Source: Acanthopleura granulata
Lineage: Eukaryota > Mollusca > Polyplacophora > Chitonida > Chitonidae
Assembly (NCBI GenBank): GCA_016165875.1
Contig: JABBOT010000003.1
Location: 26,554,983-26,618,982, forward strand
DNA: 64,000 nucleotides
Direction: 5' to 3'
The notes beneath the pieces are model-generated. The model was not told the origin of the DNA, searched no databases, and was given only the letters and a program-made list of their open reading frames with translations. Both the position numbers and the translations under genes were made by a program. Positions 12,001 to 24,100 of the stretch are shown piece after piece (positions within the stretch are counted from its first letter, which is position 1; each line of letters opens with the position of its first letter).

Positions 12001-12695
12001 GCGATAACTCTCTGGAACAGGCCTTCGGTGAATGGAGAAAGTGCCAGAAGCGTCGCACTGGCACTGCCGGCCGACTCGCCGAAGATTGTCACCGAATCTG
12101 GGTTTCCACCAAAGGCGGCAATATTTACTCTAAGCCACTCTAGTGCCATTGTCTGGTCCCACAGACCAAAATTTCCGATAGCATTGTCGTCCATTGTGCC
12201 CAAAAATCCCAACGCGCCTAGTCTGTAATTAGTGTTCACAACAACAACGTCATTCCTCATTGCCAAGATGGTTCCCGAATAGTCCTGCCCCGAGCCTATG
12301 TTAAATGAACCACCGTGTATCCACACCATTACGCTTTTAGGTGACGCCATTGACGCATCGAGAGGAGTGTATATATTCAGATACAAACAGTCTTCATCCA
12401 TTTTATCAGTGGGACTTACGGCTGGGTTGTTTATCAGGGATTGTGGACATCGTGGCCGAAAGTATGAGGCATTGTACGTACCGGGCATTCGCATTTTCCA
12501 CACAGGCCGTGCGAAACGACGCTCTCCAGTAGGTGCCTCAGCGAAAGGAATGCCCAGAAACTGATAAGTGCCAGCTTCTTGCACACCTTGAATAATCCCA
12601 GAACTAGTGTGTACGGTTTTCGCTGTCGATTGTTCAGAGAGAAGTACGGCTGGAATGCCTATATATACGACCATAATCAGTTTAAGCAGCTCCAT
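9085..12695 (-). CDS. Secreted type-B carboxylesterase/cholinesterase-like hydrolase A (581 aa, two exons)
   Basis: This is an alpha/beta hydrolase predicted to cleave ester bonds. Exon 1 is 12695-11161 and exon 2 is 9295-9085. The donor ACTGG|GTAAAA and acceptor TTCTTCAG|AGATCC join as KTG-DPNDP, a conserved point of the family; without splicing the frame stops right after KTG. Residues 1 to about 25 form a signal peptide. The oxyanion HGG is at 127-129, the nucleophile Ser208 in FGESAG, Glu335 in GQNTDEA and His471 in GADHADE. Disulfides C83-C103 and C260-C271 fit the family; the third is missing. The choline-site tryptophan expected in the C83-C103 loop is absent, so a true acetylcholinesterase is unlikely. 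There is no GPI signal; the protein ends VECS, leaving Cys580 unpaired. A TGATTTTTCAG acceptor 15 nt before the ATG implies an upstream 5' UTR exon. Substrate is unknown. Confidence 0.92.
10310..10680. other. Highly conserved block inside the esterase A intron
   Basis: From AAACTCCATTGAACCAGAT to GAAATAGGTGCGAAGG the sequence is nearly identical to 22370-22705 and 37545-37855, more so than the surrounding intron, which has many indels. It is open on the plus strand (from about 10331), but the few differences among copies mostly change amino acids and the end is frameshifted in unit 3. I do not call it a gene. Confidence 0.5.
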
Positions 12696-12709
12696 GTTTT
12701 ATCCTTGAC

Positions 12710-14200
12710 CTGAAAAATCACATATGGAACGCATTTGAAGTTGTATGCTATACATTTATTCGTTTATTTCATTTTTAACTAACCCCGTATTTAAAACTTT
12801 ATAGCCGAGAAACTGGAATGTCGAAAGGAAATGGTAGCTCTTTGTCCTGTACCGAAAACTCGTCCTGACTCTGAAACACACACCAGTACAAACTTCATGT
12901 ATGGCAATTATTACAAGCACGCTCCATTTTGGTCTCATGGTGCACTATGTTTACTATCTTTATCGAAGTCCAAAAGTATGTTGAGAATTTTATAATTCTG
13001 TTGTCATTTGAGCTATACTGCTTATTTTTGTTGCAAAACGTTCCCCCATATATTAATCTTTATGACCGGCAAGGTTCAAGGGCCTGGGTGACTGGATTAA
13101 GAAATGACAGCTAAATCCGTGAGAACACCTTCAGTCTGGATAACAATGGCGAGAGTTGTATGACTGGTCCTTAATATCATGTCACAAAATACTCTACCTG
13201 AGCACATTATTAGTTCTGAATGAGGTACGAACAATTGAGCTTAACAATTAATACAGCCTTACACAACAGTCTTGTTGTCATAGCACTGGGGAAAGTCCAC
13301 ACCGGATCAGAAGAGTATGACGCAGGCTACTATAGCTCTAGGGAAAACAAGCACACAGTCGTATGATTCTGACGTTAAGATAATTTTAGCCGTGCTTAAC
13401 TGTTATTGTTCCCTCATTCTTCGTCCCAAAGCATATAACCTCCGTAGATGAGCACAATTTTAGCTGTGTCATTGGAGAGGCTAGAAACTATCAAAAGACC
13501 TAGAAATATCGTGCTAAGGTATGAGGCCGCATAAAGACTTGTGCGAGAAGGCTAGCTTTCATCTCTACCTGCAACTGAAAAGAACTACAAAAGTACTGCC
13601 ATGTAATAGTTGAAAATTATGAAGTATCTGATAATTCTTCGGTGGTTAACCACGTGTCTTAAAAACTTTGTACAATGTTAAGATATAAATGTCAAATTCA
13701 ATAGTACATATTCTTAATGTAAACCCATACTACGTACAGGGTGTTTATGAGACAGGGGCGTTATGCAGACGAGAGTATTTTCTCTGAACAGATACCCGTA
13801 TATAAAGTAATTAACTACTAAAGACAAGACAACACACATCAACAGAGCGTCAATAAAGAAGGACAAGCTACGTCAAACAATCACATTGTTGTGAACTGAT
13901 ATAAGGTAAAAATATTAACCGTCATCCTACCTCAACCTGTAATGGCCTGTTGCAGCCCATCAACATGGAGGGCACTGAAACTGATTATACTGTGAAGTGT
14001 AAGGGGAAGGGTAGTATGACAGAATACGTACGTGATGACCTAGTTTCAGACAGTATAAGCGAACCGTGAAATCCCTCAGCCAGGCCTGCAAACACTGTAG
14101 TTATGTGCAAACATCTGTTTGAAAGACGAAAACCAGGGCAAGCAAAATGCCAGTCTTGGTATTTTAAATGAACTGAGAGAACCTAACAGAACGGAATTTT
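12710..14200. other. Upstream region of esterase A, likely 5' UTR intron and promoter
   Basis: This aligns closely with 24780-27280 and 39915-41690. It lacks about 330 bp found in unit 3 after TTTATCGAAGTC (40165-40490). No further coding exon is evident. A 5' UTR exon is expected here or beyond, but its position was not determined. Confidence 0.4.
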
Positions 14201-14209
14201 CTGGATAGT

Positions 14210-14760
14210 CTGGCTTTGTGTTCTTTTAGAGCTATTATAAGTTTAGTAAATGCCGAGAAAGGTCTTGCAGGAAAAGCCCCCTGTAAGGGTACCACTATCG
14301 GAGTGGAAAAATGATAAACAAATGGCTAGTTTATCTCTCAGACAGCGATAGACTTTCACAAGATCGAACAAAGAAACACAAAGACGCTTGAATAAGCATA
14401 ATACATATATCTCAGCAAAATAGACAAATAGTGCAACTGACAATAATATTTAAAACAATACAGATAATTACAAAATATATATAGTTTTTGACTGATGACA
14501 GCGTCCAAATCCCTCTTCAGTATTCCGGCTTCCAACGGCAATTCTGTACACGTAAACATAGAATTCACAGCTCTTGGGAATTCTCGAATCGACCTTCCTG
14601 TTAGTAACGAACAGCAGAGTAGAGCACACCGATGATATCTAACTGGCCCTGAAGGTGTAACTTCTCTGGGCGGACGGAATGACAGTAGCGTCCGTGATGC
14701 CGAGCTGGCGATGCCGAGAACACGCGACTGAAGTCCAGTGTAGGTCACCCCTACCCGGTT
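14210..14760 (-). mobile_element. Dispersed repeat R1, unit 1 copy
   Basis: R1 is a repeat of about 350-700 bp with ends near CCTGTAAGGGTACCACTATC and GGGCGGACGGAATGACAG...GATGCCGAGCTGGCGATG. Copies lie at 27290-27860 and 41690-42390 in the same orientation and at 45186-45650 and 48725-49065 inverted. It has no clear ORF. It could be a non-autonomous transposon or an LTR fragment; the class is unknown and the ends are approximate. Confidence 0.55.
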
Positions 14761-14764
14761 AGCG

Positions 14765-15580
14765 CAAAAGCAAATAAAAAATGCAACATTTTAAAGACGG
14801 AGTTCGGAACACTCCCACATTTGAATATTTGGAAAAATTATTAAATTATGGGTTAGTGCCCTTCAGCCATTTATCTAAACACCGTTATAGCGACGAAAAA
14901 ATGTTCATTTCCGAGTTAAAGGACAACCACGCGTGCCATTTGTGAGTGTACAACGGATATACTACATAACTGTATAGGACCCCTCACGACTAGGTGCAAA
15001 TCCCAGTTCTGCGCACCAATTGCCAAATTCCTCACAGTGAGATATCTTCTGTGGAATGACCCAACCCAAAGGATTTCCCGGGAAGCGAGCTGTCGACTTG
15101 TGTTTTGTGACGAGATCGTGTATAAATTGCACAAAGCTATATTCATAATCATTTCAACCTTTTGTGCTTTTTGTCAGAATGGAAACCAAATCACACCGAG
15201 GGTGTTTTATTGAGAAATTTCTCGTTGCGGACTGGCTGTTCGCCAATGAGGAGCCATGTCTCACTACTTTGGCAGCAGTCATTTTGTGAGGTACCTGGCG
15301 ATTGGAGATGCCCCAACGCAGCTTTCTGTGTTTCCTGCTCTCATTGACCGTCTGACCATGTGTAAGTTAATCTCTCTATTTAAGCAGAGCGAAACCACAG
15401 TGACGTTAATGAATAAATGAATACAGACAAGGAACTACCTTACATCCAGCAGAATGTTTTTCCGGTTTTCCTTAATCAACCACAGAAATATCCTGTACGT
15501 TGATATTCAACGCGAAATGAAGGTCAATCTCTTTTTACAATAACCCAAAATATCCCGGGGACTACTGTTAAGCTCTAGAT
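14765..15580. other. Non-coding, conserved between units 1 and 2
   Basis: Near-identical to 27850-28672 (for example TCGTGTATAAATTGCACAAA in both). Its right half also matches 42370-42670. No coding signal was recognised. Confidence 0.5.
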
Positions 15581-15582
15581 AG

Positions 15583-17135
15583 CATATCATATAACCTGTC
15601 TGAAAGCAAATTATTTCTTGTGTACACTCGTCTTTCGAAAATACGAGTCAGTAATATCAGAAATAAGCATCACTTCCCATACCACACAGCCTGTAAACAA
15701 TAAATTTTAAAAAGTGCACAGAAATTCGGTGTTACTCTGTACCAGGCAACAACTGGTATCTTTACAAGGGGAAAAGTATGGAGCATCCTGACACAGAGTA
15801 AATTACTGCTTGTAATAACTCTTCTTTTGTAATAACTCTTCTTTTGCGTATACCCATCTCCTGTTAACAATAAATTTTGAAAAAATAGCATAAATTCGTT
15901 GTTATCCTGTGCTGGGCTGTCTCATACACCGTCTGATGCTCCATGCATTTCTCTTTGTAATGATATAGGTTCTTGCCTGTTACATGATAACACTGAATTT
16001 GTGTAATTTCGTTAAAATTTTATTGTTACAAGGGAGAGGGTATAAGCTACAGAAGAGTTTTTACAGGAAGTAATATAATCTGTGCCAAGCTTTGTCACAT
16101 GGCGTTTGATACTCCATACAGTTCCATTTGTAACGATGCTGGTTGTTGGCTGTTTCCTAGGATAACACTGAATTCATGTAATGCTTTAAATTTTATTGTC
16201 ACCTGGGATATGGGTATACGCAAAAGAAGAGTATTTACAGGGAGTATTTTACTCTTTGCCGGGTTGTATCATATGACATGTGATGCTCCATATATTTCCC
16301 TTTGTAATGATATAGCTTGTTACCTGTCAGAGGCTAACACTGAAATTATGTGAACTTGTTAATTTTATTGTTACCTGAGAGATGGGTATGGGCTAAAGAA
16401 GATTATTTACAGGAAGTAATTTAGTCTGTGTCAGGATGTGTCATATGGCATGTGATGCTCCATGCATTTCCATTTGTATTGATATAGTTTGTATCCTGCC
16501 ACACAACAACACGGAATTTTTTAAAAATTTTATTGTCACCAGGAGATGAGAACAAAAAGAGTACTTACAGAAAGTATTTTATTCTGTGGCAGGATGTGTC
16601 ATATGGCATGTGATACTCCATACAGTTCCTTTTGTAATGATATACTTTGTTGCCTAGCACAGGAAAACACTAAATTTATGGGACTTTTTCAAGTTTATTT
16701 GTTACCTGAGAGATGGGTATACGCTAAAGGAGAGTATTTACAGGGAGTAACGTACGCATATATTTCTCTTTTGGGTGATATAGGTTGTTGCGTAGAGCAG
16801 GAAAACGCTTAAAGTTATTGGGATATTTTAAATTTTATTGTTAACTGGGAGATGGGTATGCGCTAAAAAGAGCATTTACAGGGAGTAATTTACTGTGTGC
16901 CAGGCTTTTTCATGTGGCATGAGATGCTCTATACATTAACCTTTGTAATGATATAGGTTGTTCCCTGGCACAGGCTAACACTTAATTCGTGTTATTTTTT
17001 TTTACCAGGAGTTGGGTATACGCGAAACAAGAGTATTTACAATAACTCATTTACTCTATGTCAGGATGCTTCATACTTTTCCCTTTGTAATGATATCGGT
17101 TGTTGTCTGGTACAGGATAACGCTGAAAAAGGGAG
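15583..17135. repeat. Satellite array, unit 1 right, with orientation switch
   Basis: The same leader and monomer as 6827-7675 start in direct orientation (15583 to about 15912), then flip: from about 15915 onward the monomers are the reverse complement (TGATGCTCCATGCATTTC..TTTGTAATGATATAGGTT..GATAACACTGAATTT..GGGTATACGC..), about seven copies to 17135. Units 2 and 3 show the same arrangement. Confidence 0.85.
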
Positions 17136-17168
17136 CTGAGAACTGATAAAAGGGAATGGAGAGGTGGG

Positions 17169-17425
17169 AATCTGTGGCCGAGTGGTTAGCGTGCCAGTGC
17201 GGAAGAAATGACTGAGGAGCCTAGCGCCAATGTGGTAGGTATGAGTTCAAGTCCGCCTTATGCTGCTTTCTCTTCGGTCGTATGTGGAGAGGTCGGCCAG
17301 GAACCTGCGAATCGTGGGATTACCCCGGGCTCTGCCCGGTTTCCTCCCACAATAATGCTGGCCGCTGCCGTATAAATGAAATATTCTTAGTACCGCGTAA
17401 AACACCAATCAAACAGATCAGTAAA
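17169..17425 (+). mobile_element. SINE family 1 copy
   Basis: The tRNA-like head TCTGTGGCCGAGTGGTTAGCG (A box) is followed by GAGTTCAAGTCC (B box), the body with GGTTTCCTCCCAC and TGCTGGCCGC, and the tail AAATGAAATATTCTTAG...AAAACACCAATCAAA. The flank GTGCGAGAGGC on the right is shared with the SINE at 50830 in unit 4, so the insertion is older than the duplication. Confidence 0.9.
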
Positions 17426-17974
17426 TAAATGTGCGAGAGGCTCGAATGAATTACGTTGTTAACTAATTGGAATAAAAGGCAGCGGAATACACACTTGTAT
17501 ACAAATAATAACATGACAGTAATACACAATAGGGGTGTGTTCAGTTCGTATTTCTAGATATTGCATCATAGGCTGATACTGCCAAACATTTGTCAGGGAG
17601 AACTCATTTTATGAATGGATATGATAGTAGCTTCAATTTGGCCCAAGCATGCAGGGTATCTTGTGAATCGTCTGCAAATGAAATAATTCAGTTTTGCAGT
17701 TCAAAGCAGTTTATATTCTGATTTCATCTAATATATACGGATGTCATGGTGAGGCACGATACATGTGAAGGCCGACACTAGGCTTAGTATGCTAAAACTC
17801 AATGACTTTTTTGCTTAGAACATTTCTTTGCATTTCTAGGCTATTACAGGTTAAATGTGGATGTGTGTGCTTACTCGTTGTGTTTTGACAAGGAATTAAT
17901 GTCTTAAAGGCTTATCAATTAAGCACTCACCTCCAAAACATAGGAAATGAGACTGTTTTATTGATAGATTATCG

Positions 17975-19650
17975 GTATTTATTTATTCTGTAAGTTGGTG
18001 TTTTATACGCTAGTAACTAGCCTCACCGATATAGCCCTTGTATCAACATGGTAAGACAGTGCATGAAGAAACCGCATGGACGCAAATACCTTGTGACGCA
18101 GAACTGGAGTAACCAAAAAGGTACTGAATAAACTTGAGTCGGGACGGATCCCTTCATCTTTGTTGGCATCAGGTACATTAGCACATCTCCCTATAAAATA
18201 AACAAATTAAAGTATTCCATGGTCGCTTACATACATGCATGCTGTTACACGCATGCTGGGTTGTATTGATAGGGCATTAAATGGAGAACATAAGAGTTCT
18301 CGGCCAAAATTCAAAAGGAATGTTTTTTTTTACCCAGGAAGGCTGTTGATATCGTACAAATGTCCACATTCATCTCTCACCTTTCAGACGAATTTGACGT
18401 ATTTAGCAATTGCAAAATCCGTCGACCACAAAGATTTCCCCTTGAGGTATAGAAGTGTCATCTTCTGAGAGGTTTTCATAGCATCAGCTTTCATTACATC
18501 ATGGTTTCTCTTCACCTTTCCCATGACGGTATTTTCGAGCAGAGCAATGGGTACGACAACACCGATAAAAGCTGAAATGTCTGGCTCAATTTCGCGCGTT
18601 TTTCTGCTCTTGACCTTGAACCCTTTTTTAAAGTATGGAGGTGGATGGTGATTTTATTAAAGAGAACACAGAAAAAATGAATTGTGTTGACCAAGTAATA
18701 ACACGATGACTTTATAACTAACATCTCTCAACCGTTGTTTTTTTAAAATAAAGAATGTTTTTCTCTGATCGGAAAATGTATGATCAAGTCACATGTTTTT
18801 TAAATGAAAATACTCCCACTACAGCAGTCTGGCACACAATGGCTGATCTCGCAGAGGTCTTTGGATTCAGTCAAGGTCACCCTGTGTTCAGAGTTGATAT
18901 TTTCATCTGCAGCCAGGGCAGGTTATTTCGCTGACTTTTAAAAACAGGGGTTTTATCTCCTCGAGTTTAACATTAGGACTGGTGTTTTGGGGTTTCCGTA
19001 GTTACGCGTTTATGTCACCTTTTTGACAGTTATACTCCACTGTGACGATCAGGATTAAGTTTTGTCTACTATGCATAAGTGTATTGTAGGCAAAAGGATA
19101 ACAAACAAACAAATAAATAAATGAAATAATTACCGAATTGATGAAATACTTATTGTTCTGCTCAATAACCTCGGTTTTAGAAGGCAATGACAGTTCTTCA
19201 CAAGTCTAACATTTGTTTACCAGACAGCACAAATCTTAGATGTCAGCAGTCAATATTGGTTTGGAGTAGATTTATGTAGCGTTCTTAATTCACTGATGTT
19301 GTTTTCAATCTAGACATTCACCTTCATCTTTGTCAGTGAGTAAACAAAATCTAAAAATCCTCCGCAAGACTTTCGACAATGAGATTACTTGGGCATACTT
19401 CATTACTTACATCGTTTTGTCGTTGTGATTGGTTTTATAATCTTGTCTAAGACATTTACAGGAAATGTATTGTTTCTGAGTCACAAAAAAACCTTTACAG
19501 GAAAATAGATGATTTAGTTGTATTGTTGACAAATTAAAGGTAGACATTTGTGCCAAAATGTGTATAGGCGTGCTAAACATACTGTTCCATGTAACTGTCA
19601 TAAACCTTTTTAACTTTGAACTTTATGTGTTTGGTGAGCAATTGCATGTG
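17975..19650. other. Non-coding left arm of unit 2
   Basis: Homologous to 3437-5040 in unit 1. No coding exon was seen. Confidence 0.55.
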
Positions 19651-19651
19651 A

Positions 19652-19960
19652 ATGAATGCTTATTGTTTAACGCCTTACTCAAGAATATTTCACTTATACG
19701 AAGGCGGTGTCTCCTTGGTGCAGGACGGAATTCCACCGTATCTTTTATCTAGTGCTGCCTCACCGAGGCGACTTGCCGAAGACACTCAACAAGGCCCCTC
19801 ACCCGGTGACATTATACTGACACAGGGTCGACCAGTCCAACCTCTATCTTCTTATTGCTGAGCGCCCAGCGAGGAAGCAGAATGTAATTTTTTAAAGTTT
19901 TTGTATGACCCAACCCAGTTTTGAACCCAGATCTCCCCGTCCGATAGCGGACGTCTATTG
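19652..19960 (-). mobile_element. SINE family 2, full-length copy with family 1 tail
   Basis: Read on the minus strand it has a tRNA-like head with CCGCTATCGGACGG and B box GGGTTCAAAACTG, then the family 2 body (GAGGTTGGACTGGTCGACC...), then the tail CGTATAAGTGAAATATTCTTGAGTA that also ends family 1 copies. It interrupts sequence that is continuous at 46390-46420 in unit 4. Confidence 0.75.
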
Positions 19961-20527
19961 CCTGTCATGTTTTCTAGCGCCAAGGATAAATATCCAACTT
20001 ACGTTAGTTATCCAGAATGTATGAGGAATTGTATTCAAAGCGTAACTGAGATGTTTATGCTTGCTTCAAGGGGACTTTTAAATCAGCGTAGCTCTAATTG
20101 AATTTCAGGGCCGAGAGCAATGCTTGTGTCTTTACTTCAAGACATTGTACAACTGTATTGGAGACAGAAGTGGTTGACCGTTTTCGCCTCCACGTTTCAC
20201 AACCAATTTTCTGATTACCTAAAATCGATTCATCCACCATTATCCAGTATCCATCCGCACACATTCGACTCACATAGAGTATCATCACAGTTTTTGAGCA
20301 TAGAGGGAAACGTGGACGCCACTTGTTTCCATTTTGAAAGCCCACTAATAGAGCATGCATGCATCCCTTAAAGAGGGAATCTGTGCAGTGCAATTTCTCG
20401 CATTCGTAACTGTATGGCGGGTAGGATATAATTAAAAGTATGCGAGAACAGAACGTTCGCCAGAAATGAGTCCAAGTAATGTCACGTTTTTTAAACTAAC
20501 AAGTCCATTGCACGTTTTTACTTCTGT

Positions 20528-20565
20528 CAGTTCCCTATTCCCAATTCCCAGTTCCCTGTTTTTAT
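20528..20565 (+). repeat. TTCCCAGTTC-type short repeat, unit 2
   Basis: A short run (TCAGTTCCCTATTCCCAATT and so on) directly left of the satellite leader, as at 6711 and 33603. Confidence 0.65.
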
Positions 20566-20870
20566 ATTGAGTATTAGACGACACATTATATAATCTGCCT
20601 GAGAGCAAATTGATTCATGTGTAGACTCTAGACTCTTCTTTCTCTAGATCTCTGAAAATACCAATCTGCAATAACACAAATAAGCACACATCCTCTAAAC
20701 AATAAAATTAAACAATTTCACAACAATTCAGTGTTATTCTGTGCCAGGTAAGAACCTATGTCATTGAAAAGGGAAAAGTACGTAAATACTCTTCTTTAAC
20801 AATAAAAAATTCCCATAAATTCAGTGTTATCCTGTGCCAGCCAACAACCTATATCATTACAATATTTGCA
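20566..20870 (+). repeat. Satellite array, unit 2 left (short)
   Basis: Leader plus about one and a half monomers in direct orientation. It contains two CAGTGTTAT(T/C)CTGTGCCAG motifs and is reduced compared with units 1 and 3. Confidence 0.75.
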
Positions 20871-21006
20871 GGCTGCTGGCAGGCCTTCCCACGTACTGCG
20901 GGAGAGGAAGACAGCATGAGCTTGACTTCAACTCACAGCGACCGCCTTGGTGAAAGGCACGGGGTCATATCGGCGCCCTGGCTCGCTAAACTCCTCGGCT
21001 TTCTGG
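20871..21006 (-). mobile_element. SINE family 1, truncated copy 3' of esterase B
   Basis: Only the head-side half remains (GCTGCTGGCAGGCCTTCCCACG ... GACTTCAACTCACAGCGACC ... CTCCTCGGCTTTCTGG). The tail side was lost in a deletion that fused it to the satellite array. It is the positional counterpart of 8668-8932. Confidence 0.75.
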
Positions 21007-21162
21007 AAATAAACATAAATATAAACATAAGTAAAAATACGATCTCTTGGTACATTTCAAATAATCTTTAATTTCCCAGCTTGCATGGAATCAAATATAT
21101 GGTTATACAGTCAGGAAAATTCCCGCTGAAAATTCATTTGTATGTGTAAAGGAAACTCGTCT

Positions 21163-24100
21163 TTAACTACATTCTACCCGAATCGGCTTTTGTCGGAAAA
21201 TCTCCCTTTGTTTTGGGAGATACTGCAGCCAGAATTCCACTCTGTCATTATACACCCGATGTCCCACAGAATCTGACGTCATCCCAGTGTGAAGTCTCAA
21301 GTAACTCTCTGTACCTAGTTCGAACCTCGGCCAATTTACGTAACTTGATCCAGCTGCCGGGTCATTTGGATCTCTGAACAAACGAACAAAAAAAGTTATT
21401 GAAATATAAATAATGAATGCAATTTTTCTGGGACAGACACACGTTAAGCTATGCGCAAGATATTAAAATACATCCTAGGCATGTGTCGTGCAAATGTTTG
21501 GTGTCTTAAACTAAAATACTGTAATAATGGCAAGTTTTGGGACATCTGGTCGGACCTTTTTGGCCAGTATACATGAAACTGTAGCAGGAATCCCTTTTTG
21601 TTACAGGGTTAGTTCATCTAAGAAACAGTATGTCCATATCTTTAATTTAATAAAGGTTCAGGCAGAAATGCAATATTTTCCTTTTAGCAGTAGTAATCTA
21701 CAAAGTGGAAGAAGTAGGGTGCCAGCAGCTGCGTTGAACATTCCAGTCATCGAATCTTAAACTGCTTTCGACATCTCGTTTTATGCGTTATCTTATTTAA
21801 CGCCTTAAACATCACTTCGACCAACTTATAGAGTTTTTCGAAAATATTCGTGCGTTTGATGGGTGCGAACTCTACACACATTTTCATAACTGCAGATAGG
21901 AAGTCAGTAGAGCCCTGCAACGATAAGGCCTTTATGCAAGCACACCTAAGCTAAAGCGTCACTTTTGGGAGTAATCATACCGTCTTCATGAAAATATTTT
22001 TGTTGTATGTTGACACAGCGAATGGTGACAAAAAGACTGGGAGGCGATGTCGTTGAGATTTGCACGTAACATGAAATCTTTGCTCATGGAAGCGGATTAT
22101 AATGAATCAAAAAACTATAAGGAATCAGAGAGTAATGAAACTAATTTTGTTCCCTGAGTGGCTAAATTACTTTCATTGTGTTTCGAAAACCATCAGTGGG
22201 TTTCTAGAACTGAAAGTGTGGACTGACTACAGACACACTGAGCTTCATTTTAAACCCATAGTAATAACGGTGAAAATAAAATAAAGTTTAAGTAGCTACA
22301 TATGTGCTTTTCACTGTATATCAGTTTTCGTGATAGTTATATTTTACCTTATGTCTCGTTTAAATTTCTGGCTTTCCATCTTTGAAGAAACTCCATTGAA
22401 CCAGATACTGTCGGTTCACAGGATAATGAAAGGTAATGGCCTAGAAATGTTATCAAAAGCCGTAAGAATATATATTTTGCTTCCGGTTCCGGAGCTCTTC
22501 AGGTTTGACCTTGATACCCTGCTCTTTCGCTTAGGAACCCTTCAAATTCATCAAATTCCAGAGGCTAAACTTGCCTTTGGACTTAAACTCGAGGCCGGCT
22601 GGAAGAACTACGAACTTCGTAGCTTTCATTCTGCTATGGCCGCTCTTCAGTTGCGTTCATCTATGTACGTGCGACACAAGTTATTGAAGAAATAGGTGCG
22701 AAGGTAAGAGAAGGTGATCACGAAACTTTCAGTACTTGAATGATGGTTCATTTTGACAAGAGCCACATTGCTCTCTTGGCCATAGATGTACACGTAGCAT
22801 TTCTTACAGACCGACATGGATTTGATTTGACTATTAAACTATGTATACAATTTCATGTCCAATGTGAAGCATGTTAACAATTTCGTGTTAACAAAATTTG
22901 AGCAGTAATCTACAGAGGGCCATCAGACTTATTTACGGACTTAGGGCCGCAGCCAAAGAGAGATATGGACTCTAACCTGAATTTCAAACTCCGAGTCATT
23001 GAACAATGTAGAGTTAAATTTGTCTTCATGTTGAATATCGAGGGAAATGTAGCAAATGTATACCATAAAAACAGGTTTATCATAAACATGACATGCATGT
23101 CATATAATTTTTTCAAGAAACTCTTAGGCTTTTACGTTTCTGGTGCAGTGGTGTTACTCAGTTCAGATAAAAATGACATAGCTGCTCTGGAATCAAGTCC
23201 ACATTCGTAACGAGAAGTGTAGTTTTTACCCAGTTTTGGCGAAGTTCGTCCAGTATCTCATGAACGCATCACCCAGCTGCTTTTCCTCCTCTGTGATGCT
23301 GGGTATAATTCCTGCAAAGGGTAACCCAAACACAAAAGATATTTCATCGGCATGATCAGCTCCGGATCTCCACGGTGCGGCAGGCATCCATCCACCACGG
23401 TGATCATAGAGGTACATGAACGTCCCAGGCGGCTTGACAGCAGACGTGTTCCAGTGTTCTCTCAAGAAGGCATGGGCTCTGGTGTATTGGACGATGGAAA
23501 CAGTAAACATTGCATCAGCTATGAATTTGAGGAGCATTTGGGAGCGTATTATACCATCTTGTCGGGCACTCCAGTTGGTGTACATAAACTTGAAAGCAGG
23601 TATTAATTTCTGGGCTAGGTGATGGTCTCCTTTCACATAAGAGCTCAAGGTGCTTGCCATAAAAGTGTCGAATACCTTCTGGGTTATTCCTGTGGCGTCG
23701 TCCACGACTTCTCCGGATTCCAGAACGGGTGCCAAAAACGATTTGAAAAACATTGCAGCTTCATCTGTGTTTTGGCCGATGATGAAGTCCAAGTGTGCAA
23801 ATCGTCTGGCCACTGATGAGTTCACTTGAGTGGTGATCAGTTCAATGGGGGTATAGGGCAAAAACTCTGTTCCGAGCACAGCGGTGAAGGCGTTTTCAGG
23901 CTGTATGAGGCGTTGACTTTCCACTATATCCTGAACAGTCTGATGTCGTAAACAGCTTATGAGATTCTCGTTCGTGCTTGTTGGACATCCAAGTCTTTTT
24001 CCCAAGTCCCTTGCTGCTTTTATGGGATCTGGGGAAATGCTCCATGAAGCGAAAGCGCTTCCACTCTCAGCGATAACTCTCTGGAACAGGCCTTCGGTGA

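Larger units (their letters stand above)
3437..17974. repeat. Tandem segmental duplication, unit 1 (14.5 kb)
   Basis: This is the first of four units. Shared landmarks across units are: a block starting TATTTATTTATTC.GTAAGTTG.TG (3450, 17976, 30484); a block with CATGGACGCAA/CATGGACTCAA and CTTCTGACAC (3570, 18070, 30600, 43825); CATGCATGCTGTTACACGCAT (about 3790, 18235, 30853, 44048); the TACGACCTTAGAACTT block (6131, absent in unit 2, 32927, 49870); and the esterase gene (units 1-3). The boundary is approximate, set where homology with the other units begins. Unit 1 carries its own SINE insertions at 5500 and 5880. Confidence 0.85.

Noticed and set aside
11283..12564. Plus-strand ORFs of 60-112 codons across esterase exon 1 (also 23352-24633 and 38504-39770)
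   Set aside because: They are antisense shadows of the minus-strand coding exon. Their conservation follows that of the esterase.
15670..16812. ORFs in the satellite arrays, also 7216-7479, 28859-29887 and 34144-34689
   Set aside because: They follow the 160-178-bp monomer on either strand and differ between monomers. There are no coding motifs.
17169..17250. Possible tRNA gene (A box TGGCCGAGTGGTTAGCG, B box GAGTTCAAGTCC)
   Set aside because: The boxes belong to the head of a SINE. No complete cloverleaf with acceptor stem was found here or in the other SINE heads.
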